NCBI GenBank assembly: GCA_002470825.1
Contig: DKOR01000010.1
Location: 39,511-103,510, forward strand
Reading direction: 5' to 3'
From: Thiotrichaceae bacterium UBA7357
GTDB lineage: Bacteria > Pseudomonadota > Gammaproteobacteria > Eutrophobiales > Eutrophobiaceae
Length of the DNA: 64,000 nucleotides
Part shown: positions 34,886-44,626 of the stretch, one piece after another
Layout of the letters: each line of letters opens with the position of its first letter
How positions within the stretch are numbered: the first letter of the stretch is position 1
Made by a program: the position numbers and the translations under genes
Notes under the pieces: generated by a model
Told to the model about the DNA's origin: nothing
The model's input: only the letters and a program-made list of their open reading frames with translations
The model's database searches: none

Positions 34886-34996
34886 TTTTAATCATATTAT
34901 TAAAACTTATAGATAATACTAGAATCACAAGTTTGTCATGAATTTTTTGATAAAATTTTGTATCTGATATTGAGACTACAAAAATAAAAGGGGTAA

Positions 34997-35302
34997 ATGA
35001 AAATGGAAGCTATAGTTCATAAACAAAAAACAGCTGGTGATGGTCGTATATCATTCCCAACATTACATTGTTGGAATCCAGATACAGAAATCATTACGAT
35101 AGCAGCTCAAGTCAGTGGTAAACGCGTTTCATGTCGAATTGCTTACACTGATATAAAAACAAAATTTTCTGAAATATTCGATACACCATTAGATTCGGTA
35201 GTAAAATATAGAAATGAAGTTGAAGCTGCTGCTAGAACTCTGATTGAAAATAAAAAATACGAAAAAGATGGATCTATAAAAATAAGCTATGCTGATCTTT
35301 AA
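34997..35302 (+). CDS. DUF1488 family protein
   Basis: A 101-residue protein with RISFPTLHCWNPDTEIITI, GKRVSCRIAYTDI and EVEAAARTLIENKKYE, fitting DUF1488. AAGGGG lies just before ATG 34997. Function unknown; family members are small and cytoplasmic. It converges with the Usp gene. Confidence 0.75.
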   Translation: MKMEAIVHKQKTAGDGRISFPTLHCWNPDTEIITIAAQVSGKRVSCRIAYTDIKTKFSEIFDTPLDSVVKYRNEVEAAARTLIENKKYEKDGSIKISYADL

Positions 35303-35333
35303 ATTAACTTTAGTGATTTTAAACTCACCCAAT

Positions 35334-36200
35334 TCATCTAAGTAAGAGTAATGGAGTCTTGGTATTAAGTAACATTCTTACAGTAAAACTTCCTAATATG
35401 AGATCATGTAATCGAGTATGAGTAAATGCACCCATTATCGTCAAGTCAATATTATTTTTGACTTGATAGTCACATAACTCATCTTCGGTTTTACCCTGCA
35501 AACTGGCACTAACAATTTTAGCCCACTGTGCAGATTTAAGTTTTTCAATTGTATTCTCAATCAAACCATCTGCCGTATTTTTTTTATTAACATAGACTAA
35601 GTGGCAATTTAATCCTTTATATAATGGACTATTAGCTATCATTTCAATGTGCTTGTTACTTTCTTCACTACTGTCGTAAGCAATCATGATATGTTGCGGG
35701 GTTTTGAAGTTATTGTAAGTAACTAGAATATGTCCATGTAAAGAACGGATCATCGATTCCAACTTTGCGCCGATTTCGTCAGTTTTATCTTCGTGAATTT
35801 TCCCTCTCGCGCCTATCACTAGAATACGTAACTCTTCTTTAAGTTCGACTAATGTCTCAATCAAATTGCCATGCTGTAAACATAAAGTTGAGTTATTAAA
35901 CCCATCCTTAATGACACGTTCATTTGCCGCTTTTAAAATATTTTTTCCTTCTTTTAAACGTAACTTACTACGTATATGTTCATTATTGGTAATTTCTTCA
36001 AGCAAGTGATCGCGACTATTCATACCCAAATTACCAGAAAAATCAACTTCCTTCGCCGTTTCTTGATGGTGGTCGATTGTATACATAATCTTTAATGGAC
36101 CTTCGACACGTTGTGCTAACCATACAGCATAATCACAAACTGATTCAGAAAGTTTTGATCCATCGATACAAGCCAGGATCAATTTTTTATTATTCGTCAT
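35334..36200 (-). CDS. Tandem universal stress protein (UspE-like)
   Basis: Two Usp domains in one 288-residue chain: the first begins KLILACIDGSKLSESVCDYA and contains LRILVIGARGK, the second begins HIMIAYDSSEESNKH and ends with the nucleotide-binding pattern MGAFTHTRLHDLILGSFT followed by TPLLLLR. GxxG-(9)-GS(T) loops suggest ATP binding in the second domain. Its ATG shares its position (36200) with the end of the SulP gene, so translation is coupled. Usp proteins fused to or paired with SulP carriers often regulate or report bicarbonate/sulfate transport. Confidence 0.87.
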   Translation of the reverse strand: MTNNKKLILACIDGSKLSESVCDYAVWLAQRVEGPLKIMYTIDHHQETAKEVDFSGNLGMNSRDHLLEEITNNEHIRSKLRLKEGKNILKAANERVIKDGFNNSTLCLQHGNLIETLVELKEELRILVIGARGKIHEDKTDEIGAKLESMIRSLHGHILVTYNNFKTPQHIMIAYDSSEESNKHIEMIANSPLYKGLNCHLVYVNKKNTADGLIENTIEKLKSAQWAKIVSASLQGKTEDELCDYQVKNNIDLTIMGAFTHTRLHDLILGSFTVRMLLNTKTPLLLLR

Positions 36201-37693
36201 TAGTGGCTATCCATATTTTTTTCAATTTCTTTTGGTTTATCATGAACACCAAAACGATCAATGATAGTAGAGCTAGCTTCATTAAGTCCGATTAATTCTA
36301 CTTCTGCACCTTGGCGTCGCAGCTTAATCACCGCTTTATCTAATGAAGATACTGATGTGATATCCCATAGATGTGCACGACTTAGATCGATGACAATCTT
36401 TTCTACTGCCTCTTTAAAATCAAAGGCGGCAATAAATTTATCGGCTGAACTAAAAAACATCTGTCCGACGATATGATAAGTTCGAATATCGCTATCCTCA
36501 TCATATTCAGACTCAACATACATTAGATGACTAATCTTGTTTGCAAAAAGTAGTGAAGCCAGCAGTACACCTACAAATACACCTAAGGCCAAATTATGTG
36601 TCCAGACAACAACTAATATTGTCATTATCATAACAATATTGGAAGAGAGCGGATGCGCTTTTAAATTGCGAAAAGAACTCCAATTAAACGTTCCTATCGA
36701 TACCATAATCATCACGGCCACCAATGCAGCCATAGGTATCTGACTGACCCAGTCATCGAAAAAAACCACCATAATCAATAATAAAATGCCGGCTAGCAGA
36801 GTGGATAGACGTCCGCGGCCACCCGATTTTATATTTATGACAGACTGCCCAATCATTGCGCAGCCAGCCATACCACCCATGAGCCCTGATCCAATATTAG
36901 CAATCCCTTGACCTTTACATTCTCGATTTTTATCGCTGTCAGTATCAGTTAAATCATCAATAATCGTCGCCGTCATTAATGACTCCAGTAAGCCTACTAT
37001 AGCCAAAGGAATCGCATAGGGAAAAATAATTCTTAATGTCTCCATAGTTAATGGCACCTCTGGCCATAGAAAAACAGGCAAGTTATCTGGCAATTCGCCC
37101 ATATCACCTACAGTTCGAATATCCAGTTCCATCATTAATGTAGTAACCGTTAAAATAATGATACAAACTAGCGGCGAAGGAATCGATCTGCCAATTATAG
37201 GGATAAGCGGAAACAAATAAATAATTCCTAAACCGCTTAAAGTCATTACGTAGACATGCCAAGTAACATTTGTTAATTCGGGTAACTGAGCCATAAAGAT
37301 CAGTATCGCCAAAGCATTCACAAACCCGGTAACTACCGAGCGTGAGACAAAACGCATCAAACTGCCCAATTTGAGGCAGCCAGCAATAATTTGAATAACA
37401 CCCGTTAGCAGAGTTGTTGCTAAAAGGTATTCTAGCCCGTACTCTTTCACCAATGTCACCATTAACAACGCCATGGCACCTGTTGCAGCACTTATCATAC
37501 CGGCACGCCCACCAACAATAGCCGTCGTCACGGCAATACAGAAAGATGCATAGAGACCCACTTTGGGATCAACACCCGCAATAATAGAGAAGGCAATAGC
37601 TTCGGGAATCAAAGCAAGGGCGACAACCAATCCAGCCAGAATATCAGCACGAGTATTTCCTAACCAATCTTGTTTCTTTGAGAGTAAAAACAT
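36200..37693 (-). CDS. SulP-family anion transporter with STAS domain
   Basis: Residues 1-390 hold about 11-12 membrane helices starting LAGLVVALALIPEAIAFSII and including GLYASFCIAVTTAIVGGRAG and IGSGLMGGMAGCAMIGQS, the SulP hallmark. Residues 400-497 are a STAS domain (MFFSSADKFIAAF, KIVIDLSRAHLWDITSVSSLDKAV). Substrates in the family are sulfate, bicarbonate or dicarboxylates with Na+ or H+. Coupling to a Usp gene is a feature of bicarbonate-type SulP loci in many gammaproteobacteria, but substrate cannot be settled here. Confidence 0.9.
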   Translation of the reverse strand: MFLLSKKQDWLGNTRADILAGLVVALALIPEAIAFSIIAGVDPKVGLYASFCIAVTTAIVGGRAGMISAATGAMALLMVTLVKEYGLEYLLATTLLTGVIQIIAGCLKLGSLMRFVSRSVVTGFVNALAILIFMAQLPELTNVTWHVYVMTLSGLGIIYLFPLIPIIGRSIPSPLVCIIILTVTTLMMELDIRTVGDMGELPDNLPVFLWPEVPLTMETLRIIFPYAIPLAIVGLLESLMTATIIDDLTDTDSDKNRECKGQGIANIGSGLMGGMAGCAMIGQSVINIKSGGRGRLSTLLAGILLLIMVVFFDDWVSQIPMAALVAVMIMVSIGTFNWSSFRNLKAHPLSSNIVMIMTILVVVWTHNLALGVFVGVLLASLLFANKISHLMYVESEYDEDSDIRTYHIVGQMFFSSADKFIAAFDFKEAVEKIVIDLSRAHLWDITSVSSLDKAVIKLRRQGAEVELIGLNEASSTIIDRFGVHDKPKEIEKNMDSH

Positions 37694-38030
37694 CTAAATC
37701 CTATAATCGATAAGCAAAAAAGCCACAAACCTTCTGTCTGATTAAAATTAAATTTCGTTGGTGGGTATTAATACGCTGATTCATAAATGCCAATCTGTTT
37801 TAGGATCCGCTTATAAATCTATTATCACAATCGTATATGCTAATAAGAGGAATAGCCCGAAGACGGGTGCCAACACAAGTTATTATAGTGTGTGTTTCGA
37901 ATCAAGCTAGTGAATAAGAATATATTTTTTACTTTCTACAAATTAATTTTAATTAATATTGTTCTAGGACTTGTTTTTATTGATGCTATGATGCGCTACA
38001 TCTTTTTAAGACCATATTGAGCTAAGCCCT
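37694..38030. other. Divergent intergenic region, SulP and dbpA
   Basis: Some 337 bases. A short hairpin CCCG-AAGA-CGGG lies near 37857-37868. A possible -10 TATGAT (37987-37992) stands 39 bases before dbpA with no good -35. Nothing else is recognised. Confidence 0.4.
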
Positions 38031-39413
38031 GTGATAACAGCAAAATTTTCATCACTACCATTGAGAGCAGAAGAATTGGCAAATATCAAATCGTTGGGAT
38101 ATCTCACAATGACGCCAATCCAGGCTCAAGGTCTACCAACTATTCTGGAAGGTAAAGACTTATTAGCTCAAGCTAAAACTGGTAGTGGCAAAACAGCGAC
38201 ATTTGCTATTGGTCTGCTTCATAAACTCGAGATCACAACTTATCAAATACAAGCAATGATTCTCTGTCCTACACGCGAGCTAGCCGATCAAGTCACTAAT
38301 GATGTAAGACGCCTTGCACGTTCAATACCTAATACTAAGGTAGTCACGTTATGTGGTGGGAAATCAATAGAGCCGCAACTTGCTTCGATGGAACGTCAAC
38401 CACATATCATCGTTGGTACACCGGGACGAATATTAAAACATCTGGATAAAGGTTCATTAAAACTCGATAAACTGAGAATACTAGTGCTAGATGAGGCCGA
38501 TCGCATGTTAGATATGGGTTTTCATGATGAGATTATGCGCGTGATAAAAGTGACACCTCATAAAAGACAAACTCTTTTATTCTCTGCAACTTATCCAAAT
38601 AAAATAAAAAAAATCAGTAATGCAATTCAAATAAACCCAATTGATATTCGTGTTGATAGCCTGCATGATAATAAAAAGATTAAACAGATTTTTTATGAAG
38701 TAAATCCAGACAAAAGAACAAACTCATTAATCACACTGTTACGGCATTATCAACCACAATCAAGTTTAGTATTTTGTAATACTAAACAACAATGTCAAGA
38801 ACTCGCTAATGAATTATGGAAACAAGGTTTTCATGCACTAGCCTTACATGGTGACCTTGAACAACGTGATCGAGATCAAGTATTGATACAGTTTTCTAAT
38901 AAAAGTTGTTCGATTTTAATCGCAACTGATGTTGCCGCACGTGGTTTGGATATCAAAGAACTACATGCTGTGATTAATTTCGAGTTATCCCACGATCCCG
39001 AGATTCATATTCATCGCATTGGTCGTACGGGTCGTGCTGATAAAGATGGTATGGCGTTGAGTATGTTTATAAAATCTGAAAAATTTAGAATTGAGGCGAT
39101 CGAAAACTATAAAAAAAGCCCAGTAAAAATCGATAAGTTAGCCTCAATTAAGATTAAAGAAAAGGTCAAAATCTATCCGCAAATGGTGACATTATGCATC
39201 AATGCTGGTCGCAAAGATAAGATACGTGCGGGTGATATACTTGGAGCTTTAACAGGTAATACTGAGCTTGTAGGTGATCAAATTGGTAAAATCGACATCT
39301 TTGATAAGCTAGCCTATGTTGCTGTCGAACAAGCAATTGCAAGGCAAGCTTTGAGAGTACTTTCGGGAGGAAAAATAAAAGGGCGTAAGTATAAAGTCCG
39401 TATGTTACGTTGA
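38031..39413 (+). CDS. dbpA: ATP-dependent RNA helicase DbpA
   Basis: The DEAD core has MTPIQAQGLPTIL, AKTGSGKTATFAIGLL, PTRELADQV, LDEADRMLDMGF, SATY and HRIGRTGRADKDG. The last 75 residues are the DbpA RNA-binding domain (CINAGRKDKIRAGDILGALT, IGKIDIFDKLAYVAVEQA), which recognises hairpin 92 of 23S rRNA. DbpA works in large-subunit assembly. GTG at 38031 is the only reasonable start. The 460-residue length is normal. Confidence 0.92.
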   Translation: MITAKFSSLPLRAEELANIKSLGYLTMTPIQAQGLPTILEGKDLLAQAKTGSGKTATFAIGLLHKLEITTYQIQAMILCPTRELADQVTNDVRRLARSIPNTKVVTLCGGKSIEPQLASMERQPHIIVGTPGRILKHLDKGSLKLDKLRILVLDEADRMLDMGFHDEIMRVIKVTPHKRQTLLFSATYPNKIKKISNAIQINPIDIRVDSLHDNKKIKQIFYEVNPDKRTNSLITLLRHYQPQSSLVFCNTKQQCQELANELWKQGFHALALHGDLEQRDRDQVLIQFSNKSCSILIATDVAARGLDIKELHAVINFELSHDPEIHIHRIGRTGRADKDGMALSMFIKSEKFRIEAIENYKKSPVKIDKLASIKIKEKVKIYPQMVTLCINAGRKDKIRAGDILGALTGNTELVGDQIGKIDIFDKLAYVAVEQAIARQALRVLSGGKIKGRKYKVRMLR

Positions 39414-39448
39414 TTATTCTGATTGAGTGTTTAGCTCATCATACCAAA

Positions 39449-39915
39449 CTAAAAGAGAACCAAATGCCTTCTCCAACTCAGCATATTATAGAGCTGTATC
39501 AAGTCGCATTTTTTCATGTATTCGAAAATTTTCTCGGTACTTGCCATCTGATTCATATCAAATTTTCCACTAAGTTCCAGACTTTGGTCACAGAAATTAA
39601 CTCGTTAGAAGAGTTAAATAATTGCTTGAGATGAACTATTCATCATATCATCATCATGCTCAAGAAAATTCGGTGTTATCTTGACATGACGCGCACAATC
39701 TTCTGCATTCTAATTCAGTCTTAGCACTAACAGATATCATTTTCATAGTTTTCGAGATAGCCTTGGTCAATATAAAAGACATCAAATTCACGGTCGGGGG
39801 ACGAAATGGTAGGTTCCAAAATAGAGGCATTAGGCACAAAGTATCTGTAGACGTCAAAAGAGACAGAACGATAATTGAACTCAGAAAAATTGATGTGCCA
39901 CGCCTTCAACTCCAT
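39449..39915 (-). pseudogene. Decayed gene of unknown family
   Basis: Reading leftward from ATG 39915 gives MELKAWHINFSEFNYRSV and FDVYRYFVPNASILEP...YIDQGYLENYENDIC before a stop at 39727. In another frame the protein-like reading goes on: NAEDCARHVKITPNFLEH, DDDMMNSSSQAII, two stops, then RVNFCDQSLELSGKFDMNQM and ASTEKIFEYMKKCDLIQLYN, ending at 39449. One frameshift and several stops separate pieces of similar composition, so a gene of about 155 residues has decayed here. I do not recognise the family. A plus-strand frame in the same interval is a shadow. Confidence 0.5.
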
Positions 39916-40048
39916 CTATATACAGAATCTATATGATTTCAGCATAACTATTGTCGATTTCGCATAGTTTAACTCGACGTATCACCATCAAACACCTATA
40001 GTACGCCACCATTTAAATAGCTCGTTTAACAGCAATCAAGGAATTCTA
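39916..40048 (+). promoter_or_regulatory. Upstream region of ybiT with ribosome site for a UUG start
   Basis: AAGGA at 40038-40042 stands 6 bases before TTG 40049, which decides the start of ybiT. The remainder of this spacer shows no clear promoter. Confidence 0.5.
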
Positions 40049-41665
40049 TTGATCTCAACAGCAAACATCACCATGCAGTTTGGCGTCAAGCCATTATTTG
40101 AAAATATCTCGGTTAAATTCAGTAATGGTAACCGATATGGCCTGATTGGAGCCAATGGTTGCGGTAAATCGACCTTCATGAAGATACTTGATGGCAATCT
40201 TGCACCAACATCAGGCAATGTCTCCATTGGACCAACACATCGTGTGGGCAGATTAAGTCAAGACCAATTCGCCTTTGAAGACTATGGTGTTATCGACACA
40301 GTTATTATGGGTTATACAGAATTGTGGAGAGTGAAACAAGAACGTGATCGAATTTATTCCTTATCTGAAATGACTGAGGAAGATGGTATGAAAGTCGCTG
40401 AGCTTGAAACCAAATTTGGTGAAATGGATGGTTATAGCGCAGAAAGCCGAGCTGGTGAATTGCTAATCAGCGCAGGTATAGAATTAGAATTACATGGTGG
40501 TCGAATGAGTGAGGTAGCCCCAGGTTGGAAACTACGAGTACTATTAGCTCAGGCCCTATTTTCAGATCCTGACATTCTTTTACTTGATGAACCAACCAAT
40601 AACCTCGACATAAATACCATTCGTTGGTTGGAAACTGTGCTCAATAATCGCAAGAGCACAATGGTAATCATTTCTCATGATAGACATTTCCTAAATGCCG
40701 TTTGTACACATATTGCTGATATTGATTATGGCGAATTACGTGTTTATCCTGGAAACTACGATGACTTCATGATTGCATCGACTCAAGCACGCGAACGTTT
40801 ACATTCTGAGAATGCAAAAAAATCGACGCAGATAACAGAGCTGAAGCAATTTGTCAGCCGCTTCTCAGCTAATGCATCAAAGGCTAAGCAAGCAACTTCT
40901 CGTGCTAAACAACTCGAAAAAATTAAATTGGATGAAGTTAAACCTTCTAGTCGTATCAGTCCCTTCATTCGTTTTAACCAAACAAAAAAATTACATCGTC
41001 TTGCATTAGCCGTCGAAAACTTGGGCCATAGTTATGATGATGAAATATTATTTAGCGGAGGCAATGTTATTCTTGAAGCAGGTGCACGTCTAGCTGTCAT
41101 CGGTGAGAACGGCACAGGAAAATCGACTCTATTAAGCTGTCTCATGAATGAGATCACGCAAAATAGTGGTACAATAAAATGGGCCGAGAATGCAACACAG
41201 TCATACTGTCCACAGGATACAGCTGCCATCTTTACTTCCGATGTAAATCTGTTTGATTGGATGAGTCAATGGCGTCAACCTAAACATGATGACCAAGCTG
41301 TTCGCGCAACATTAGGACGTCTTTTATTTTCAACAGATGACTTTAATAAGAAAGTTAATGTATGTTCCGGTGGTGAAAAAAATCGTTTATTATTTGGTAA
41401 ATTAATGCTGCAAGAAACGAATGTCCTAATAATGGATGAGCCTACCAATCACCTGGACATGGAAGCGATCGAAGCATTAAACCTAGCATTGGAATATTAC
41501 GAGGGGACATTAATCTTCGTTAGTCATGACCGTCAGTTTGTTTCTTCTTTGGCAACTCGGATCCTAGAAATAAAAGATAATAAGTTGATCGACTTTCAGG
41601 GTTCCTATGACGAATATTTGATAAGTCAACAGAACATTGGAAGGAAATCCGTTAACTCCAAATAA
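40049..41665 (+). CDS. ybiT: ABC-F ATPase YbiT
   Basis: Two cassettes: Walker A GANGCGKST and GENGTGKST, signatures in VAPGWKLRV (degenerate) and CSGGEKNRL, Walker B LLLDEPTNNLD and LIMDEPTNHLD. The start ISTANITMQFGVKPLFENIS is that of YbiT, and the 538-residue length agrees. No membrane segment is present. ABC-F proteins of this branch modulate translation elongation at the ribosomal E site. The start is TTG, backed by AAGGA at 6 bases and by alignment of the first residues to the family. Confidence 0.92.
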   Translation: MISTANITMQFGVKPLFENISVKFSNGNRYGLIGANGCGKSTFMKILDGNLAPTSGNVSIGPTHRVGRLSQDQFAFEDYGVIDTVIMGYTELWRVKQERDRIYSLSEMTEEDGMKVAELETKFGEMDGYSAESRAGELLISAGIELELHGGRMSEVAPGWKLRVLLAQALFSDPDILLLDEPTNNLDINTIRWLETVLNNRKSTMVIISHDRHFLNAVCTHIADIDYGELRVYPGNYDDFMIASTQARERLHSENAKKSTQITELKQFVSRFSANASKAKQATSRAKQLEKIKLDEVKPSSRISPFIRFNQTKKLHRLALAVENLGHSYDDEILFSGGNVILEAGARLAVIGENGTGKSTLLSCLMNEITQNSGTIKWAENATQSYCPQDTAAIFTSDVNLFDWMSQWRQPKHDDQAVRATLGRLLFSTDDFNKKVNVCSGGEKNRLLFGKLMLQETNVLIMDEPTNHLDMEAIEALNLALEYYEGTLIFVSHDRQFVSSLATRILEIKDNKLIDFQGSYDEYLISQQNIGRKSVNSK

Positions 41666-41669
41666 TCAA

Positions 41670-42404
41670 ATGTCGATTATTTTTGAAGAATTAGATTTCC
41701 AATCAACGCCTCTTGGGGATATCAGCCTTAGACGTCGAACAGAACCCAGATTCAACAACATGATTCTTTACGAAATAAAGCTTGGCGACGAGTTTCTCAT
41801 GTCGAGCCTATTTACCGAATCCGAAACGCAACTTTCAAAATTAGTCCTAACTGCACTTAAAAACAAATATTCTGATGGATTGAATATTATTATTGGTGGT
41901 TTAGGTCTTGGTTATACTGCAGTTGCCACATTGAAAGATCATGCAGTCAAATCATTACAAATCATTGAAGTCATGAAACCAGTGATTGATTGGCACAGGC
42001 GTGGCATTGTCCCACTTGGTAATGAGTTAACAACTGATCCACGTTGCGTGATGGTTCATGATGATTTCTTTGCTCTTGCTTCTGCTGATTGTAATAGTTT
42101 TAATAAAAAAAAATCAGGAAATTTAGTGCATGCCGTATTACTTGACATTGACCATTCACCGCGACATTGGCTAAATGAAGAGAATAATTTATTTTACACC
42201 ACTCCCTCATTAAAAAACTTATCTAAAAAAATATTACCAGGCGGTATGTTTGGTGTCTGGTCAAACGACCCACCAGATCATGATTTCATAAATCTATTAG
42301 AATCAGTATTTCGATCAGCTAAATCACATATCGTTAATTTCCATAATCCATACACAGAAGGAAAATCATCTTGTACTATCTATATCGCACAAAAGGAATA
42401 TTGA
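41670..42404 (+). CDS. Spermidine-synthase-like protein
   Basis: The fold is the SAM-type Rossmann of polyamine synthases: NIIIGGLGLGYTAVATLKD for the cofactor loop, LQIIEVMKPVIDWHRRG as strand 2, a DDFF motif (VMVHDDFFALA), VLLDIDHSPRHW and a late PGGMFGVWSNDPPD. The typical D-x-x-Y/D substrate residues of spermidine synthase are not all visible, so it may act on another substrate. ATG 41670 is chosen, 5 bases after the ybiT stop; the frame is also open from TTG 41637 within ybiT. Confidence 0.8.
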   Translation: MSIIFEELDFQSTPLGDISLRRRTEPRFNNMILYEIKLGDEFLMSSLFTESETQLSKLVLTALKNKYSDGLNIIIGGLGLGYTAVATLKDHAVKSLQIIEVMKPVIDWHRRGIVPLGNELTTDPRCVMVHDDFFALASADCNSFNKKKSGNLVHAVLLDIDHSPRHWLNEENNLFYTTPSLKNLSKKILPGGMFGVWSNDPPDHDFINLLESVFRSAKSHIVNFHNPYTEGKSSCTIYIAQKEY

Positions 42405-42689
42405 TATTATAATATCCGAGCTATGAGCTTTGATTACTATCCGCTTAGACATACTATTTCTAATCATTCTTAGTTGTACACATAAATATCTTTCTAAAAA
42501 TGCGGTTTGTTCCCATTCTTGTAAAAAAGTTTAGCTCTTCAGTACAATACATGCTGATTAATGAAAATAGCATCATCATACTTAATCATGATTTTTTATA
42601 CATAATGTATAGTTTTTAAATCCTTACAGTTGATATTTTTTCAGCAACCGCTCTATAACATTTGGTGGGAAGGAATCAGCGATGCTACT

Positions 42690-43118
42690 TCAGACTGTAA
42701 TATCTAACGTTGCCTGAATTATACCAGAAAATCTATTTTCAATTTCAGAATTAGTTTCCACGGAAAGGTCTTCCGCTATCTCGCCGACCACTAATTTCAA
42801 AAGCTCTACGGGCAAGATATTTTTTAATCTTGTTAGCACATCTGCTGGTGCCGCAATTGCGAGATAGTCAAACATACCCGACTTATGATGTTCTATTAAA
42901 AAATTTGCCTGGCACTGAACATTATTTATTTTACTCGATATAGCTAAATCACCAACACCGTCCAATGGTTTACCATTAACCATCAAATAACAAAGTTCCG
43001 CATAAGCTGGCATATCATCGGCATTTAAGATAGTAAGTGCCTTTCCTTCACCTTTGTTTATCAAAATTTTGATGTATCTACCATCGCTCAGCACGACCCA
43101 TGTTTGAACATTAATCAT
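42690..43118 (-). CDS. Host-attachment family protein (baeRF-like)
   Basis: The protein begins with the strand TWVVLSDGRYIKILINKG and ends with FDYLAIAAPADVLTRLKNIL and VVGEIAEDLSVE, the layout of the 'protein required for attachment to host cells' family (PF10116), related to eRF1-type folds. The usual HH pair lies in EHHKSGMFDYL. The name comes from an Agrobacterium screen; the biochemical function is unknown. It is in the gap-rich stretch between the synthase-like gene and DUF1840. Confidence 0.78.
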   Translation of the reverse strand: MINVQTWVVLSDGRYIKILINKGEGKALTILNADDMPAYAELCYLMVNGKPLDGVGDLAISSKINNVQCQANFLIEHHKSGMFDYLAIAAPADVLTRLKNILPVELLKLVVGEIAEDLSVETNSEIENRFSGIIQATLDITV

Positions 43119-43350
43119 AATATTATTTTCTACTAACAGTTAATTTTAATAAATATGACAGATAAAGTAACTCACTGACCATTTCTATTTTATAGACAAT
43201 TGCAGAACACTATATAGTGTTTGGTAAAAATTTTAATTTATTCATTAAAGCACTAGACAGATTATTTGTACACTTTGAAACAGTATTAAGCAACGTTTAA
43301 TTCTACCACTTGAAGTATATCTGAGTATTGATGAAAGATTAAAATGTCGA

Positions 43351-43665
43351 CTACTGTTTACGCCAAATGACACCACAACCTTCTTCAACGGCTCTAGTCA
43401 GCATTTGAATTAAAGGGAATGCACGACTCACAATGCTAACCCTTGACTCATCTTCAATATTTGCTCCAACACCAATTTGAATAGTCTTCTGATTATCAGA
43501 TAATTCAACTGCAGCCTTGAGTCGCGCTAGTGCTGTAGCAACATCTTTTGCCGCGATCGCACTCGGTATCGTACCGCTATGCTCCATCATTTTCAGCATC
43601 TGTTCTGCAACATCACTAAACATAATTATATTGCCAGTCGCATTGGATGAGAAAATTATAGCCAT
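43351..43665 (-). CDS. DUF1840 domain protein
   Basis: The 104 residues fit DUF1840: IIFSSNATGNIIMFSDVAEQ, LKMMEHSGTIPSAIAAKDVA and RAFPLIQMLTRAVEEGCGVIW. The family is small, cytoplasmic and unassigned, and almost universal in beta- and gammaproteobacteria. The start ATG at 43665 is the only option that keeps the family's N-terminus. Confidence 0.85.
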   Translation of the reverse strand: MAIIFSSNATGNIIMFSDVAEQMLKMMEHSGTIPSAIAAKDVATALARLKAAVELSDNQKTIQIGVGANIEDESRVSIVSRAFPLIQMLTRAVEEGCGVIWRKQ

Positions 43666-44051
43666 GATTACCTATCTTAAAACACGTTAAACAGTGACTG
43701 TATTATAGCAACAATATTTCTGATAATCTCAAACAAAATAGATGAAGACAAGCTTCATTTCCGTAAGTACTTATTACATATATGAAAAGCAGACTATATG
43801 TTAAACATCCGTAGAGTTTTTGGTGCAGAAAAACTGTTCGTTAATATACAATTAGATGTTACATCTAAATCTTTTGTAAAAGAAAACTAGAGAATATGCA
43901 TAGTGAAATTTCTCATTCTGAATTTTCTTCTCAGTAATCATAATGAAAATATCTAGATCGATTTAATCATATGATGTAACGAACATCTCAATGTCTAACG
44001 AATATAATTTCTATTCCATTTAAGGCATCGAAAATATAAGCGTTAGGTATT
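43666..44051. other. Intergenic, nothing recognised
   Basis: AT-rich spacer upstream of DUF1840 and downstream of the small membrane gene. No hairpin, tRNA or open frame of note. Confidence 0.4.
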
Positions 44052-44219
44052 TATTTTAAAATCATTATCAACATTAAAAAAAATAAAAACAGTATTAATG
44101 AGCATATTTAAAATAGCAACTCCCGCTAGCATTGATATGCCTTTACCCCACTCAGCGATAAGCACACTGACAAGCAGCAACAAAAACATAGCATTCAAAA
44201 TGATGATGCCGACTTTCAT
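44052..44219 (-). CDS. Small membrane protein (55 aa)
   Basis: Reading leftward from ATG 44219 gives a 55-residue protein, below many length cut-offs. AAGGAG stands 8 bases upstream (AAGGAGTCTTATGTATG). The sequence has two hydrophobic helices: VGIIILNAMFLLLLVSVLIA, a short turn with EWGKG, then ISMLAGVAILNMLLILFLFF. A conserved-looking EWGKG loop and strong ribosome site argue that it is expressed. No family is recognised. It lies alone in a 960-base region otherwise empty. Confidence 0.6.
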
Positions 44220-44626
44220 ACATAAGACTCCTTAAAATTAATTAGATTTAACATACTAAATATTAGTCGGATTACTGAATAAAAATTTTATCCTAAAAGA
44301 CTTTAGAAGAAGATAATTACCGACATTGCACTTCAATCGTGGAGACAAGTATAGTCCCTTAGCTAATTAATGTGAAAAAATTCTGTAAATTTAGAATATG
44401 TTGTTCATCATATTGACATTATAATCAAATAATAATAACAATTAGTAAAACTTCAAAAAGCAAGAGGCATCATATTCATGAAAAGATTAACGCCATACTT
44501 TGATAGAAAAATAATTTACAATCAACAGTATTTTTTTTAATTCGAAAAGCATGTGTTACTGAGCAACTAATACAGTAATTCTAAAATCGCTGATTAATCA
44601 ATACAGCTTTCTTTTAAAATGTCATT
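44220..44626. other. Intergenic, nothing recognised
   Basis: Holds the promoter side of the small membrane gene and the region after the ABC exporter gene. Very AT-rich, with no clear terminator. Confidence 0.35.

Noticed and set aside
39410..39634. Plus-strand frame of 74 codons after dbpA
   Set aside because: The minus strand of the same stretch reads more like protein and belongs to a decayed gene; the plus frame overlaps the dbpA stop and has only a weak ribosome site.
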